Part shown: piece by piece, positions 34,328 through 42,927 of the stretch | How the letters are laid out: each line of letters opens with the position of its first letter | Position numbering within the stretch: the stretch's first letter is position 1 | NCBI GenBank assembly: GCA_017417055.1 | Contig: JAFPZX010000069.1 | Location: 1-47,454 of the forward strand | Direction of reading: 5' to 3' | DNA from: Anaerolineaceae bacterium | GTDB lineage: Bacteria; Chloroflexota; Anaerolineae; Anaerolineales; Anaerolineaceae | DNA: 47,454 nt | Notes under the pieces: model-generated | The model's database searches: none | Told to the model about the DNA's origin: nothing | The model's input: the letters and a program-made list of their open reading frames with translations, nothing else | Program-made: the position numbers and the translations under genes

Positions 34328-34630
34328 CTATGCAAACGCCGGTTTCATTTCCTCTCTGGCACATTGCATCAAAAACATTTTCATTAGTTCCTGATAAGAG
34401 ACTCCTGTTTCAAAAGAAAGTCTCTTAAAATAATTTAAAATATCTACATCAATATCCAATGTAACGGATTGTTTTTCACGATCATACCAGGGACGGAATT
34501 GCCGTAGTTCCTCATCACTCATTTCGGGACAATCATCAGTAGGCAAAGGTCTGGCATTTTCAATTATTCCAATCTCCTCAGTCGTGAGAGGAGGAAGTTT
34601 TGTCAATTCATCGAAACTCATAACCATCAT
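34328..34630 (-). CDS. brnA: BrnA-family antitoxin
   Basis: About 100 residues. The C-terminal half (DREKQSVTLDIDVDILNYFK, then TGVSYQELMKMFL) is the ribbon-helix-helix domain of BrnA antitoxins. Start most likely at 34630 (AGGA upstream), which overlaps the end of the toxin gene by 23 bases. BrnA binds BrnT and represses the pair's promoter. Confidence 0.88.
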   Translation of the reverse strand: MMVMSFDELTKLPPLTTEEIGIIENARPLPTDDCPEMSDEELRQFRPWYDREKQSVTLDIDVDILNYFKRLSFETGVSYQELMKMFLMQCAREEMKPAFA

Positions 34631-34892
34631 AATATTCTCTTTCCTCTCCCTTCGTTGCTCTTCTTGCAGAAATAAGTCTGATTTTTTCACCTCGTTCCGT
34701 ATACACAACAAACAGAACTTTTCCTACCATTCCTATAGCATTCCATCTGTCTTCTGTCAGCGTTGAATGTATTGCATCATATCTTTCAATTCGTTTTTCA
34801 TCCAAAAAAACACGAATCGCTAACTCGAATCCTATTCCATCATGCTTTTCTTTGTTGATTCGGTTTTTTTCTTCATCCCACTCAAATTGCAT
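34608..34892 (-). CDS. brnT: BrnT-family ribonuclease toxin
   Basis: 94 residues. MQFEWDEEKNRINKEKHDGI is the standard BrnT N-terminus; FVVYTERGEKIRLISARRAT near 60 includes the conserved Arg residues of the RelE-like fold. BrnT is an mRNA-cleaving toxin held in check by BrnA. Toxin first, antitoxin second, overlapping: the classic order. Intact. Confidence 0.92.
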   Translation of the reverse strand: MQFEWDEEKNRINKEKHDGIGFELAIRVFLDEKRIERYDAIHSTLTEDRWNAIGMVGKVLFVVYTERGEKIRLISARRATKGEEREYYDGYEFR

Positions 34893-34909
34893 ATAAATGC
34901 TCTTTCAAA

Positions 34910-36511
34910 TTATTTGTTGTAAGATACCTTTTCGATCTTGCAGGTGTGCTGTTTTGATTGTTCATCGTAAGTAACACCAACCAGAAGGATATCTCCGCCA
35001 TAATCTTTCAGAATGGCCGGGTAATTTCTGTCTTTCATTTGATCGATCGCCCCTTCTGCCGGCTTATTCCATTTCAATTCGACGATCATTGCGGGAAGAG
35101 GAGACCTCCTTTTCGGAATAAAGACCACATCGGCAATACCGTGACCGGAAGGAAGTTCTTCAACCCTTGCGTATTGATCAATACTTGAAATGTATGCCAT
35201 TTTGACAGCATATCGGAGACTCTGTTCATCATTGTAATAGGTTGGTGCGTAGGACAGATCCCTGACCTGTTCAAATGCAGCAGCGACAGAGGCTTCATTT
35301 CCTGCGATTGTATCTTCCAAAAGCTGATCGGATTTTTTTACCAGTTCAATGAGTTCCTTATGACCGGATTTCCGCAGCATTTTTTCAAATTCCGTACGGA
35401 TCTCTTCATTCGGGATCCAGGCATAACCGGTGTAAATATCCTCGTCTCCATAAGAATCCACAACTTCTTCGTAAGTCAGATATCCCAGATGGATCAGCAA
35501 GGTCAGCACATCATCTTTACTGCGGAAAGTTTCAATGTCATTTTGAAAGAAATATGGATCGACCTCAATTTTTTCACCCGCGATCAGTTTGGCAATATCC
35601 TGCTGCAGCCCATCCTCATCCATATCAATATATGTCAGCAAAGACTCTACCGCGGATGTATTCTTCCAATACGAAGTGTACTTCCCGCTTTCCAAAGCGC
35701 ACATTACCGAATATGGATTATAGATGGAATGCTTTTCACCCACGGTATAACCGTCATACCACCTTTTTATTTTGGTAAAACTTCGGTTCTTCTGCTCACA
35801 CAAATGCCGGACTTCCTCTTCCGTAAAGCCGACATACTCCGAATATTCCCGTGGATCAAGGATCGTATATTCACGGAAATCAGAAATTGCGGATTGCGAT
35901 GCATCCTTTTTGATAGGAAGTATCCCGGTCATATATGCTGCAGCAAAAATTCTTGACGTTGTTCCGCTGTTTTTGAATAGTGAACGTAAAAATTCCAGAT
36001 AATCTTCCTGGATTGTCGGATTTTCTCTGATTGGGGCATCCCATTCATCAATAATGATAATAAACTTATTCCCGGTTGTTTCCACTGTATCAACCAGAAT
36101 CGAAGATAAATCTTCGCGAATGCTGACTTGAGGATATTGTTTTTGTATTTCCTCGCTGATAATTTTTATTAGAAAGGGAACAAGCGTTTTATACTTTTGT
36201 GTATAGGGTTTGATTCCTGTCATATCCAGATAAATCACATCATATTTATTAATATGGTTTTTATAGGAACTATCACTGGAAATTAAATAATTTGAAAAAA
36301 TCCCGTTGGAATCACAAGTTTTATCATAATATGCGCAAAGCATCTGTGCAGCATAGGATTTACCAAATCGACGGGGACGGCTGACACAAATCAAATTATC
36401 GGTTGTACCTATAGTTGAGTTGATCAAACCTATCAGACCGGTTTTATCGACATATTTTTTTTGTATGATTTTTGTAAAGTTGCTATTTCCCGGATTCAGA
36501 TAAGTGCCCAT
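34910..36511 (-). CDS. AAA-ATPase-like / PD-(D/E)XK nuclease domain protein
   Basis: 533 residues. Residues ~5-230 are the AAA-ATPase-like domain (VDKTGLIGLIN, then CVSRPRRFGKSYAAQMLCAY as the P-loop, and IIIIDEWDAPIRE as Walker B). Residues ~330-500 hold a PD-(D/E)XK nuclease-like domain (GHGIADVVFIPKRRSPLPAM with MIVELKW). Such genes are present in many copies in gut Firmicutes and Bacteroidetes, with no proven role. GGAGG lies before the ATG. It ends 17 bases before brnT. Confidence 0.93.
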   Translation of the reverse strand: MGTYLNPGNSNFTKIIQKKYVDKTGLIGLINSTIGTTDNLICVSRPRRFGKSYAAQMLCAYYDKTCDSNGIFSNYLISSDSSYKNHINKYDVIYLDMTGIKPYTQKYKTLVPFLIKIISEEIQKQYPQVSIREDLSSILVDTVETTGNKFIIIIDEWDAPIRENPTIQEDYLEFLRSLFKNSGTTSRIFAAAYMTGILPIKKDASQSAISDFREYTILDPREYSEYVGFTEEEVRHLCEQKNRSFTKIKRWYDGYTVGEKHSIYNPYSVMCALESGKYTSYWKNTSAVESLLTYIDMDEDGLQQDIAKLIAGEKIEVDPYFFQNDIETFRSKDDVLTLLIHLGYLTYEEVVDSYGDEDIYTGYAWIPNEEIRTEFEKMLRKSGHKELIELVKKSDQLLEDTIAGNEASVAAAFEQVRDLSYAPTYYNDEQSLRYAVKMAYISSIDQYARVEELPSGHGIADVVFIPKRRSPLPAMIVELKWNKPAEGAIDQMKDRNYPAILKDYGGDILLVGVTYDEQSKQHTCKIEKVSYNK

Positions 36512-36593
36512 GGAAAATCCTCCAATTTCATTCTATCACGGCTTTGAGGAAACTGTTCGGTCCAATCCACTCACCGGCTCCGGCACCAGTAAA

Positions 36594-36690
36594 AGTAAGG
36601 AGTAAGAAGGAGGAAGTGAACACAGTGTTTTACTGTACTCTTTACTCTTTATTTCTTACTCCTTACTCCATACTTCTTACTTATTTCTTA
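36594..36690. repeat. Heptamer arrays, AGTAAGG / ACTCCTT, as hairpin after uxaC
   Basis: Left arm 36594-36626 has units AGTAAGG, AGTAAGA and relatives. Right arm runs from 36632 to the uxaC stop with ACTCTTT, ACTCTTT, ATTTCTT, ACTCCTT, ACTCCAT, ACTTCTT. 36594-36608 and 36653-36667 are a perfect 15-base inverted repeat; ACAGT/ACTGT closes the loop. On the uxaC strand the units read TAAGGAG, and the uxaC TAA stop is part of the first unit. Confidence 0.85.
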
Positions 36691-38124
36691 CTGCAGATTG
36701 AAATACCGGGCGGCGTTCTTGTAGGAGACACCTTCGACGATCTTTTTCAGACTGGCATCGATATTCGGATATTCACCGTTTTCAACCCAATTCCCGACCA
36801 GATTGCAGAAAATGCGGCGGAAATAATCATGCCGTGCATAGGAGAGGAAAGAACGGGAATCTGTGAGCATGCCGACAAAATTCCCCAGCAGGCTCAGGTT
36901 CGCGAAAGAACGCATCTGGGCTTCCATACCGGATTTGGTATCAAGGAACCACCAGGCGGAGCCAAGCTGCATCTTACCGATCATCTCATCGGACTGGAAG
37001 CATCCGAGCACGGTGCCCAGCTGATCAAAATCCGTGGAGTTCAGGGAATAAAGGATGGTCTTCGGGCAGTCGCCGGTCTCATCCAATGCGGAAAGCAGGT
37101 CTGCGATGTTCCCGCCGCAGGTGTTCTGGGAGATCATATCGAAGCCGGTATCAGGCCCCAGCAGCTTGTACATACGGGTGTTGGCGTTGCGTTTGCAGGA
37201 ATAATGCAGCTGCATTGCGATGTTCAGGCGGTGATATTCTTTGCCGAGGTACATCAGGACAGCGGTCTGGTACTTTTCCGCATCTTCCGTGGTGATTTCT
37301 TCACCGCGCATCACACGCTGATAGATCGCGTTCACGTGACTTTCGGAAGAAGGACGGAAGGGGATGTAATCCAGACCGTGGTCGCTGGCACGACATCCGA
37401 GGGAGGCGAAGTATTCCAGCCGTTCGGTCAGCGCGTCAAACACATCCGTGATTTTTACCAGTTCTTCTTTTCCAACGCTGGCGGCCAGTTTTTTGATATA
37501 TTCGGCGAACCCGGGCTTGTTGATGTTGATCGCTTTGTCCGGTCGGAAAGACGGGCAGACCTTGACGGTGATGGTCGGATCGGCAGCGATCTTCTTGTGC
37601 CATTCCAGTGAATCAGCAGGGTCGTCGGTTGTCCCGATCATGGCGACATTGGCCTTCTTGATGATGCCGCGGACGGTCAGCTCCGGGTCGTGCTGCAGCT
37701 TGTCGTTGCAGAAATTCCAGGCTTCTTCCGCGTTTTCCATCGTCAGCGGTTTGTCGTAACCAAAGAACTGATGCAGTTCCAGATTACACCAGTGGTACAT
37801 CGGATTGCCGATGGCCATTTCCAGCGCTTCGACAAATTTCAGGAAGCGTTCATAATCCGGTTTGTCTCCGGTCACATAATCCTCGCTGACGCCATTGGAA
37901 CGCATCACGCGCCACTTGTAGTGATCACCAAAATAGCTGCCGTCGGGCATTTTCCCGCCCAGCCAGACTTCACAGAGGTTGTTGAAGCGGCGGTCTTCAT
38001 AAATTTCCTGCGGGCTGATGTGGCAGTGGTAATCGACCAGCGGCTGACCTTCAGCATAGTCGTGGAAAAGATGCTTGGCGGTTTCGGTTTCCAGAAGGAA
38101 ATCTTTATCCATAAACGGTTTCAT
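36688..38124 (-). CDS. uxaC: Uronate isomerase
   Basis: 478 residues. Converts D-galacturonate to D-tagaturonate (also glucuronate to fructuronate), the first cytoplasmic step of galacturonate breakdown. MKPFMDKDFLLETETAKHLF start and VDYHCHISPQEI near 32 (metal-binding HxH) are hallmarks, along with HWCNLELHQFFGYDKPL near 110 and HGLDYIPFRPSSE near 247. Full length. GGAGA nine bases upstream. Third gene of the uxaB-uxaA-uxaC set, 276 bases after uxaA with a repeat-filled gap. Confidence 0.97.
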   Translation of the reverse strand: MKPFMDKDFLLETETAKHLFHDYAEGQPLVDYHCHISPQEIYEDRRFNNLCEVWLGGKMPDGSYFGDHYKWRVMRSNGVSEDYVTGDKPDYERFLKFVEALEMAIGNPMYHWCNLELHQFFGYDKPLTMENAEEAWNFCNDKLQHDPELTVRGIIKKANVAMIGTTDDPADSLEWHKKIAADPTITVKVCPSFRPDKAININKPGFAEYIKKLAASVGKEELVKITDVFDALTERLEYFASLGCRASDHGLDYIPFRPSSESHVNAIYQRVMRGEEITTEDAEKYQTAVLMYLGKEYHRLNIAMQLHYSCKRNANTRMYKLLGPDTGFDMISQNTCGGNIADLLSALDETGDCPKTILYSLNSTDFDQLGTVLGCFQSDEMIGKMQLGSAWWFLDTKSGMEAQMRSFANLSLLGNFVGMLTDSRSFLSYARHDYFRRIFCNLVGNWVENGEYPNIDASLKKIVEGVSYKNAARYFNLQ

Positions 38125-38161
38125 AAATTTCTCCAGTTCGTAGCAATTGGTTATTAGTTAT

Positions 38162-38403
38162 TGGTTAGTAGTTAGTAGTCAGTAAGTAGTGGATAGTGGG
38201 CAGTAGTCAGTGGACAGTGGACAATAGTTAGTTGTAAGCAGTCAATGGAAAAGAATCAGGGATATGCATACGTTTTATTGTATATCCCGTTGATAATTCA
38301 CTCCCGACTCCTTACTCCTTACTTCTTAATCCTTACTCATAATTTCTAACTCCCCGACTTCTCACTCCTGACTTCTTAGTCCTCACTCCTAACTCATAAC
38401 TCA
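38162..38403. repeat. Large nested heptamer palindrome between uxaA and uxaC
   Basis: Left arm (about 38162-38235): units AGTAGTT, AGTAGTC, AGTAAGT, AGTGGAT, AGTGGGC, AGTAGTC, AGTGGAC, AGTGGAC. Right arm (about 38297-38403): ACTCCTT, ACTCCTT, ACTTCTT, AATCCTT, ACTCATA and later CACTCCT, AACTCAT, AACTCAT. The arms are complementary in part. In the centre (about 38260-38290) a second hairpin, GGGATAT / ATATCCC, forms the tip. The uxaA stop TGA lies in the first AACTCAT unit of the right arm. Confidence 0.85.
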
Positions 38404-39885
38404 TAAAGTCACTCCATCCTTGAAGATGGCTAAATTCTTCTTGCTCAAGGCTTCGCTGGCGGGGCAGGCCTCACCGGAAGCGATCTTCAGCACATAGTCA
38501 AACAGCTCTTCCGTGAGCTCGGCCATGGGTTCCCCTTCCAGCAGTTTGCCCGCATTGAAATCGATCCAGTTCTTCTTTCGCTCGGCAATATCGGACTGTG
38601 TGGAGACCTTCGCTGTCGGGACCGGGCAGCCAAACGGTGTGCCGCGTCCGGTGGTGAAAAGGATCAGCTGCGCACCGCTGATGGCCAGACCGGTAGCGGC
38701 TACCAGATCATTTCCCGGCGACTGCAGCAGGCTCAAGCCCGGCACCTTCACCCGGTCGCCATAGCGCAGAACATCGCGCACGGTCAGCCGTCCGCCCTTC
38801 TGTACACAGCCAAGCGACTTGTCTTCCAGTGTGGTGATGCCGCCCTTTTTGTTGCCCGGAGAGGGATTCTCGTTGATCTTTTCTCCATAGCGCATGAAGT
38901 ATTCCTTGAAATCATTGATCAGGGCAACGGTCTTTTCAAAGATTTCCTCATTCTCCGCGCGGTCCATCAGCATGGTTTCCGCGCCGAACATTTCCGGCAC
39001 TTCCGTGAGCATCACCGCACCGCCCTGCGCGCTGAGTTTTTCCGCGAAGGAACCCAGCAGCGGGTTGGCAGTGATCCCGGAAAATCCATCTGAACCGCCG
39101 CATTTCAAACCGACGATCAGTTTGGAAGTAGAAACCGGTTCACGTTTAAAGGGGGCAGCGTAATCCATCAATTCTTTGACGATAGCGGTACCTTCCGCGA
39201 TTTCATCGGCAACCTGCTGGCAGACCAGGAACTTCACACGGTTCGGGTCGTATTCCCCCAGAACCTGCTTGAGGTCATCGATCTGGTTATTTTCGCAGCC
39301 CAACCCCAGCACCAGCACACCGCCGGCATTCGGATGACGAATCAGCCCGCAGAGTGCCTTTTGTGTCATCAGGTGGTCGCCGCCCAGCTGGGAACAACCA
39401 TAAGGATGTGTATAAGCACACACGCGGGTGACGCCTTCCGGCTTGACCGCCTGACAATTCGCCTCAATAGCTTCCGCGATCCCGTTCACACAGCCCACCG
39501 TCGGGATGATCCACACTTCATTGCGGATCCCGACACTGCCATCCGGGCGGACGTATCCCATAAAGGTCTGCGCTTCTTCCACGCGGTCGCTGCCGGCAAC
39601 CGGATGATAGCTGTACTCTTTCAGTCCGGAAAGGTTGGATTTTACGTTATGGGTGTGTACATGCTCACCGGCTTTGATATCGACTTTCGCGTGGCCGATG
39701 GGGAACCCGTATTTGATAATATTCACGCCCTCGGGAATATCTGTCAGGGCGATTTTATGTCCGGCAGGGATCTCTTCGGTGCTGACGACAGAAAAACCTT
39801 CGAGGTCCACCTGTGTTCCCGCGGGAACATTCTGCAAAGCGACAGCGACATTGTCACTGTCATGAATTTTGAGAAATTGCTTCAT
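38401..39885 (-). CDS. uxaA: Altronate dehydratase
   Basis: 494 residues. Dehydrates D-altronate to 2-keto-3-deoxygluconate. N-terminal SAF domain (residues 1-~95, DNVAVALQNVPAGTQVDLEG), then the UxaA catalytic region: PTVGCVNGIAEAIEANCQAV, ACAYTHPYGCSQLGGDH, GLGCENNQID and GLKCGGSDGFSGITANP, with several conserved Cys and His for metal. Full length. Stop codon falls inside a heptamer array. Ten bases after uxaB. Confidence 0.97.
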   Translation of the reverse strand: MKQFLKIHDSDNVAVALQNVPAGTQVDLEGFSVVSTEEIPAGHKIALTDIPEGVNIIKYGFPIGHAKVDIKAGEHVHTHNVKSNLSGLKEYSYHPVAGSDRVEEAQTFMGYVRPDGSVGIRNEVWIIPTVGCVNGIAEAIEANCQAVKPEGVTRVCAYTHPYGCSQLGGDHLMTQKALCGLIRHPNAGGVLVLGLGCENNQIDDLKQVLGEYDPNRVKFLVCQQVADEIAEGTAIVKELMDYAAPFKREPVSTSKLIVGLKCGGSDGFSGITANPLLGSFAEKLSAQGGAVMLTEVPEMFGAETMLMDRAENEEIFEKTVALINDFKEYFMRYGEKINENPSPGNKKGGITTLEDKSLGCVQKGGRLTVRDVLRYGDRVKVPGLSLLQSPGNDLVAATGLAISGAQLILFTTGRGTPFGCPVPTAKVSTQSDIAERKKNWIDFNAGKLLEGEPMAELTEELFDYVLKIASGEACPASEALSKKNLAIFKDGVTL

Positions 39886-39895
39886 CCTGTTTCCC

Positions 39896-41326
39896 TTATA
39901 GTAATTCCATCATTTTTTGTACCGTCTTGCGCGGCTCAAATTCACGGATCGTGCGCAGTCTTCCATAAACGATTTCTGCCAGACTGTCAAACGTAAACGG
40001 CGTTTCCTCTCCCAAAAGGATATAATCATTCAGGATCCGCTTTACATCCTCTTCGTCCTTGACCTGAATAGCTTCAACGACTTTCCGGTCTTCACGGATG
40101 GGATACAAATCGCCGTTGTAACGTCTCCCGTAATACTGTCCGTCAATATCTTCCGCGATCGTGTCAAACGCGAGCAGCGCCGCCAGGGAAAAGACCAGGC
40201 AGGTCGGGAATTTTTTGCTGTCCTTCAGCGTCGGCAAATCGCGGGCACGCCATTTGGAAACCGAATTCAGTGAAATATCCAGCAGCTTGTGATTCAGATA
40301 GGGATTCTCGAACCGTTCCATAACGCTTTTGGCAAAGGCATAGGTTTCGTTCAAACGCAGCGGAACCACAGGGACAATTTCCTTAAAGCACACTTGATCG
40401 ATAAACGGACGCAGAACGGGGTCAGCCATGGCATCCGCCACGATATCCACGCCGCACAGATAACTGATCAGCGCCATTGCGGTATGCGTACCGTTCAGCA
40501 CACGCACCTTACATTCCCTCCAGGGTTTCAGATTATCGGTGAAAACAACCGGCATTTTTGCCTGAGCCAGGGTAAATTCGTTGGAGATATCCTTATCCGA
40601 GGCGATAACCCACAATCCATAGGGCTCAGCCACAACATACATGCTGTCATCCGGGAATTTTTCGCTCATTGCTTCGGATTTTCCGGATACAATGCGGTCC
40701 ACCAGGGTAGAGGTAAAGACGTTGGCAGTTTCCACCCAGTCAAGAAAAGCCTCATCCAGCTGCCAGCGTTTGATGAGTTTCACGCAGCATTCTTTCAAAA
40801 CTTTTCCGTTGTCTTCAATCAGTTCCACCGGCAGAATGATCAGGCCTTTCTCCGGATCGCCTTTGAATGACTGCCAGCGTTCATAAAGGAATTGGACCAG
40901 CCGGCCGGGGAAACTGGCTGCGGGAAGAGCTTCGAATGAATCGGTTTCGTCATACACGATCCCGGCTTCTGTGGTGTTGGAAACAAGGAACCGCAGTGTA
41001 TCCAGCCGGGCAAGTGCCTGATACGCTTCATAATCGGTGTAGGGATTCACCGTCCCGCGGACCGAGGTAATGGTGCGGACTTCATCAACGATTTCTCCGT
41101 TCTGCTTTCCCTGCAGGATCACGTGATATTGACCGCCCTGCGCGGCCAGACGGTCCGAACCATTGCCCGGGACCTGTTTTACCATTACAACATCGCCGTT
41201 AAAAACACCGGCTTCATTAGCCACATCGATCATGTAATCGGTGAAGGCGCGGAGAAAATTACCGGTTCCGAACTGGGCAACCCGAATCGGGCGGCTGCCG
41301 GGAGTCATCAAATCATCAACATTCAT
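39896..41326 (-). CDS. uxaB: Tagaturonate reductase
   Basis: 476 residues, mannitol dehydrogenase-like polyol reductase. NAD-binding start RPIRVAQFGTGNFLRAFTDY; RIVSGKSEAM; the catalytic KVRVLNGTHTAMALISYLCG near 201 holds the conserved Lys, Asn and His. Reduces D-tagaturonate to D-altronate with NADH. GGAAG precedes the ATG. First of the three uxa genes in transcription order, so the operon order is uxaB-uxaA-uxaC. Confidence 0.96.
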   Translation of the reverse strand: MNVDDLMTPGSRPIRVAQFGTGNFLRAFTDYMIDVANEAGVFNGDVVMVKQVPGNGSDRLAAQGGQYHVILQGKQNGEIVDEVRTITSVRGTVNPYTDYEAYQALARLDTLRFLVSNTTEAGIVYDETDSFEALPAASFPGRLVQFLYERWQSFKGDPEKGLIILPVELIEDNGKVLKECCVKLIKRWQLDEAFLDWVETANVFTSTLVDRIVSGKSEAMSEKFPDDSMYVVAEPYGLWVIASDKDISNEFTLAQAKMPVVFTDNLKPWRECKVRVLNGTHTAMALISYLCGVDIVADAMADPVLRPFIDQVCFKEIVPVVPLRLNETYAFAKSVMERFENPYLNHKLLDISLNSVSKWRARDLPTLKDSKKFPTCLVFSLAALLAFDTIAEDIDGQYYGRRYNGDLYPIREDRKVVEAIQVKDEEDVKRILNDYILLGEETPFTFDSLAEIVYGRLRTIREFEPRKTVQKMMELL

Positions 41327-41513
41327 AAGACTTCCATTCTGCCGATAAACGGCGAAAATTATGCTTTTTATTATTCACTATCTCTTTAATTATAATGAGG
41401 ATAAATTTAAAGTCAATGAAGATTTTAGTCCACTTAGTACAGCAAACCGGCAGTTGTTTTCTATTCACGGATTTGCCAACGGAGACTGTCCTGTTTTCCA
41501 GATTACCTAATCA

Positions 41514-41637
41514 CTTCTTACTCCTTACTTCTTACTAACTGCACTCAGAACTCTGAACTCTGCACACTTTAAAAGCGGGCAGCCGAAATCGTCACCGACC
41601 CCGGCTGCCCCTAATGCCTATTGCCTATTGCCTATTG
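41514..41637. repeat. Two heptamer arrays flanking a terminator hairpin
   Basis: 41514-41541 has ACTTCTT, ACTCCTT, ACTTCTT, ACTAACT; then CAGAACT, CTGAACT at ~41547-41560. 41616-41636 has TGCCTAT three times, reaching across the stop codon of the unknown gene at 41632 (coding-strand unit CAATAGG, with the TAG stop inside). Between the two lies the terminator hairpin at 41577-41610. The rest of the 41327-41631 spacer holds no gene. Confidence 0.8.
41577..41610 (-). terminator. Intrinsic terminator-like hairpin, duplicate of 5465-5496
   Basis: GGGCAGCCG / CGGCTGCCC stem; on the minus strand followed by GCTTTTAAAG. Loop and flanks are nearly identical to the hairpin after the gene at 5538. It lies 22 bases past the stop of the gene at 41632. 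Confidence 0.7.
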
Positions 41638-42591
41638 CTTGAATAATCCCGGTTCCTGTTTGTCCATGAGCTGCCAGTATAGCCTTCGGATATATTGGTA
41701 GCACCAGTGCTCCGGTCCCAGGACATCCGCCGTGTCCTTTGGCTTCCAGAAGTCCCATACGATGGGTTCCCCTCCGCGGAACTTGCAGATCACCTTGTTG
41801 TTTTCGTAGTCCCAAACGACTGACTGATCATCGATCAACCCGTCTTCGCTCACGTATCCCGGTTTCACTACAAAGTTGTCATGCTCGATGTCATAGTCTT
41901 TGTAATCAACATCCAGGCTTGCCACCCTTGCGTATGGTTCGGGACGTTCCGGAACCGGCAGTCCTTCCGGCACCGGATCATGCGGGAAGATGCGCGGCGG
42001 CAGAAACATGTGTCCGGCCGGTACGCGGGAGCGGATCTTTTCCGCTGTGGCCGCTGCCAGGACCTTTCGCTTGTGTTTCGCCTGTGCGTAATCATTTTTT
42101 TTGATGCCCTCATTCTGATAATGGATCTGTGTGGCCATACAGCGGTCCAGAAACTTCATGCGTTCCTGTTTTTCCTCCATCAGACCGTCCAGATAACCAG
42201 TCTGTTCCGGATATTTGTCCGCCACCGCGTGATAATACTGACAGCAGGTCTTTTCACGGCTGTTCCCGTCCTTGGTGATTTTATCCAGAATTTCGCGCGC
42301 TTCCATGCGCATTTCCACTGTTGCGTCCGGCATATGGAATATCATTGAAACCCTGCGGATCAGTTCTTTTGCTGCACTCTCTGCCTTTTCGGCGGCTTTC
42401 ATGATAGAGCGCTTATTGGGATCCGATGCCTTGAATGCTGTACACGCCGCGTCATAGTCCGTCTGCGCTTCCTTCAGCCGTTCTTCGTAGGAGTCAAAAT
42501 CGGTGATGTGTTCCAAACCAAAGATATCCGGTTCGAAAATCTCTTCGGTTGTTTCGATCTCTCCGATGGATTTCTTCAATTCTTCGTTCAT
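41632..42591 (-). CDS. Hypothetical protein, 319 residues
   Basis: No family recognised. Residues 1-~190 are acidic and helical, likely coiled-coil in part (YEERLKEAQTDYDAACTAFK; SIMKAAEKAESAAKELIRRV). A Pro-rich stretch follows (PHDPVPEGLPVPERPEPYAR near 219), then a ~90-residue C-terminal region rich in Trp, Tyr and Asp (QSVVWDYENNKVICKF; GPEHWCYQYIRRLYWQ). No signal peptide or membrane helix. Strong ribosome site AAGGAGGAA. The last codons and stop are repeat-derived. It sits upstream of uxaB but with a terminator between, so co-regulation is unlikely. Confidence 0.75.
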   Translation of the reverse strand: MNEELKKSIGEIETTEEIFEPDIFGLEHITDFDSYEERLKEAQTDYDAACTAFKASDPNKRSIMKAAEKAESAAKELIRRVSMIFHMPDATVEMRMEAREILDKITKDGNSREKTCCQYYHAVADKYPEQTGYLDGLMEEKQERMKFLDRCMATQIHYQNEGIKKNDYAQAKHKRKVLAAATAEKIRSRVPAGHMFLPPRIFPHDPVPEGLPVPERPEPYARVASLDVDYKDYDIEHDNFVVKPGYVSEDGLIDDQSVVWDYENNKVICKFRGGEPIVWDFWKPKDTADVLGPEHWCYQYIRRLYWQLMDKQEPGLFKQ

Positions 42592-42747
42592 TACCGTTCC
42601 TCCTTTCCTTTTATTAGCTATCTTCCAACTGATAATCAGAGTTTACATCATGAATTTAAAAATGTAAACGGGCAATGTTGTCCCTTGACTTTTGTTAATA
42701 AATGTGGTAGGAAAATAGAACAATCAAAAAAAACAGAGGCAAAAAAA

Positions 42748-42873
42748 GGGACGGTTACTCTGGAACTGTCCCTCGTTTTCGTTACAACTCAATATTCAAA
42801 ATACTGCTTTTTATCAACAGACTTTTCAATAATCAGCACACTTATCACGGGACGGTTCCGGAGTAACCGTCCC
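42748..42873. repeat. Pair of GGGACGGTT palindromes in inverted order
   Basis: 42748-42772 and 42849-42873 are each imperfect or perfect palindromes (the second: GGGACGGTT / AACCGTCCC, 7-base loop) and are inverted copies of each other in 23 of 25 positions. GGGAC-type palindromes of this sort are widespread in Clostridia. The 42592-42927 spacer holds no gene. Confidence 0.75.
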
Positions 42874-42927
42874 ATTTTGGGGTACATCTAAAAAGCAGTC
42901 CTCGAAACGAAACCAATCAGTGATTCC

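Noticed and set aside
36544-37611. Open frame antisense to uxaC
   Set aside because: The uronate isomerase on the other strand is complete and well matched; the antisense frame also starts inside a repeat array.
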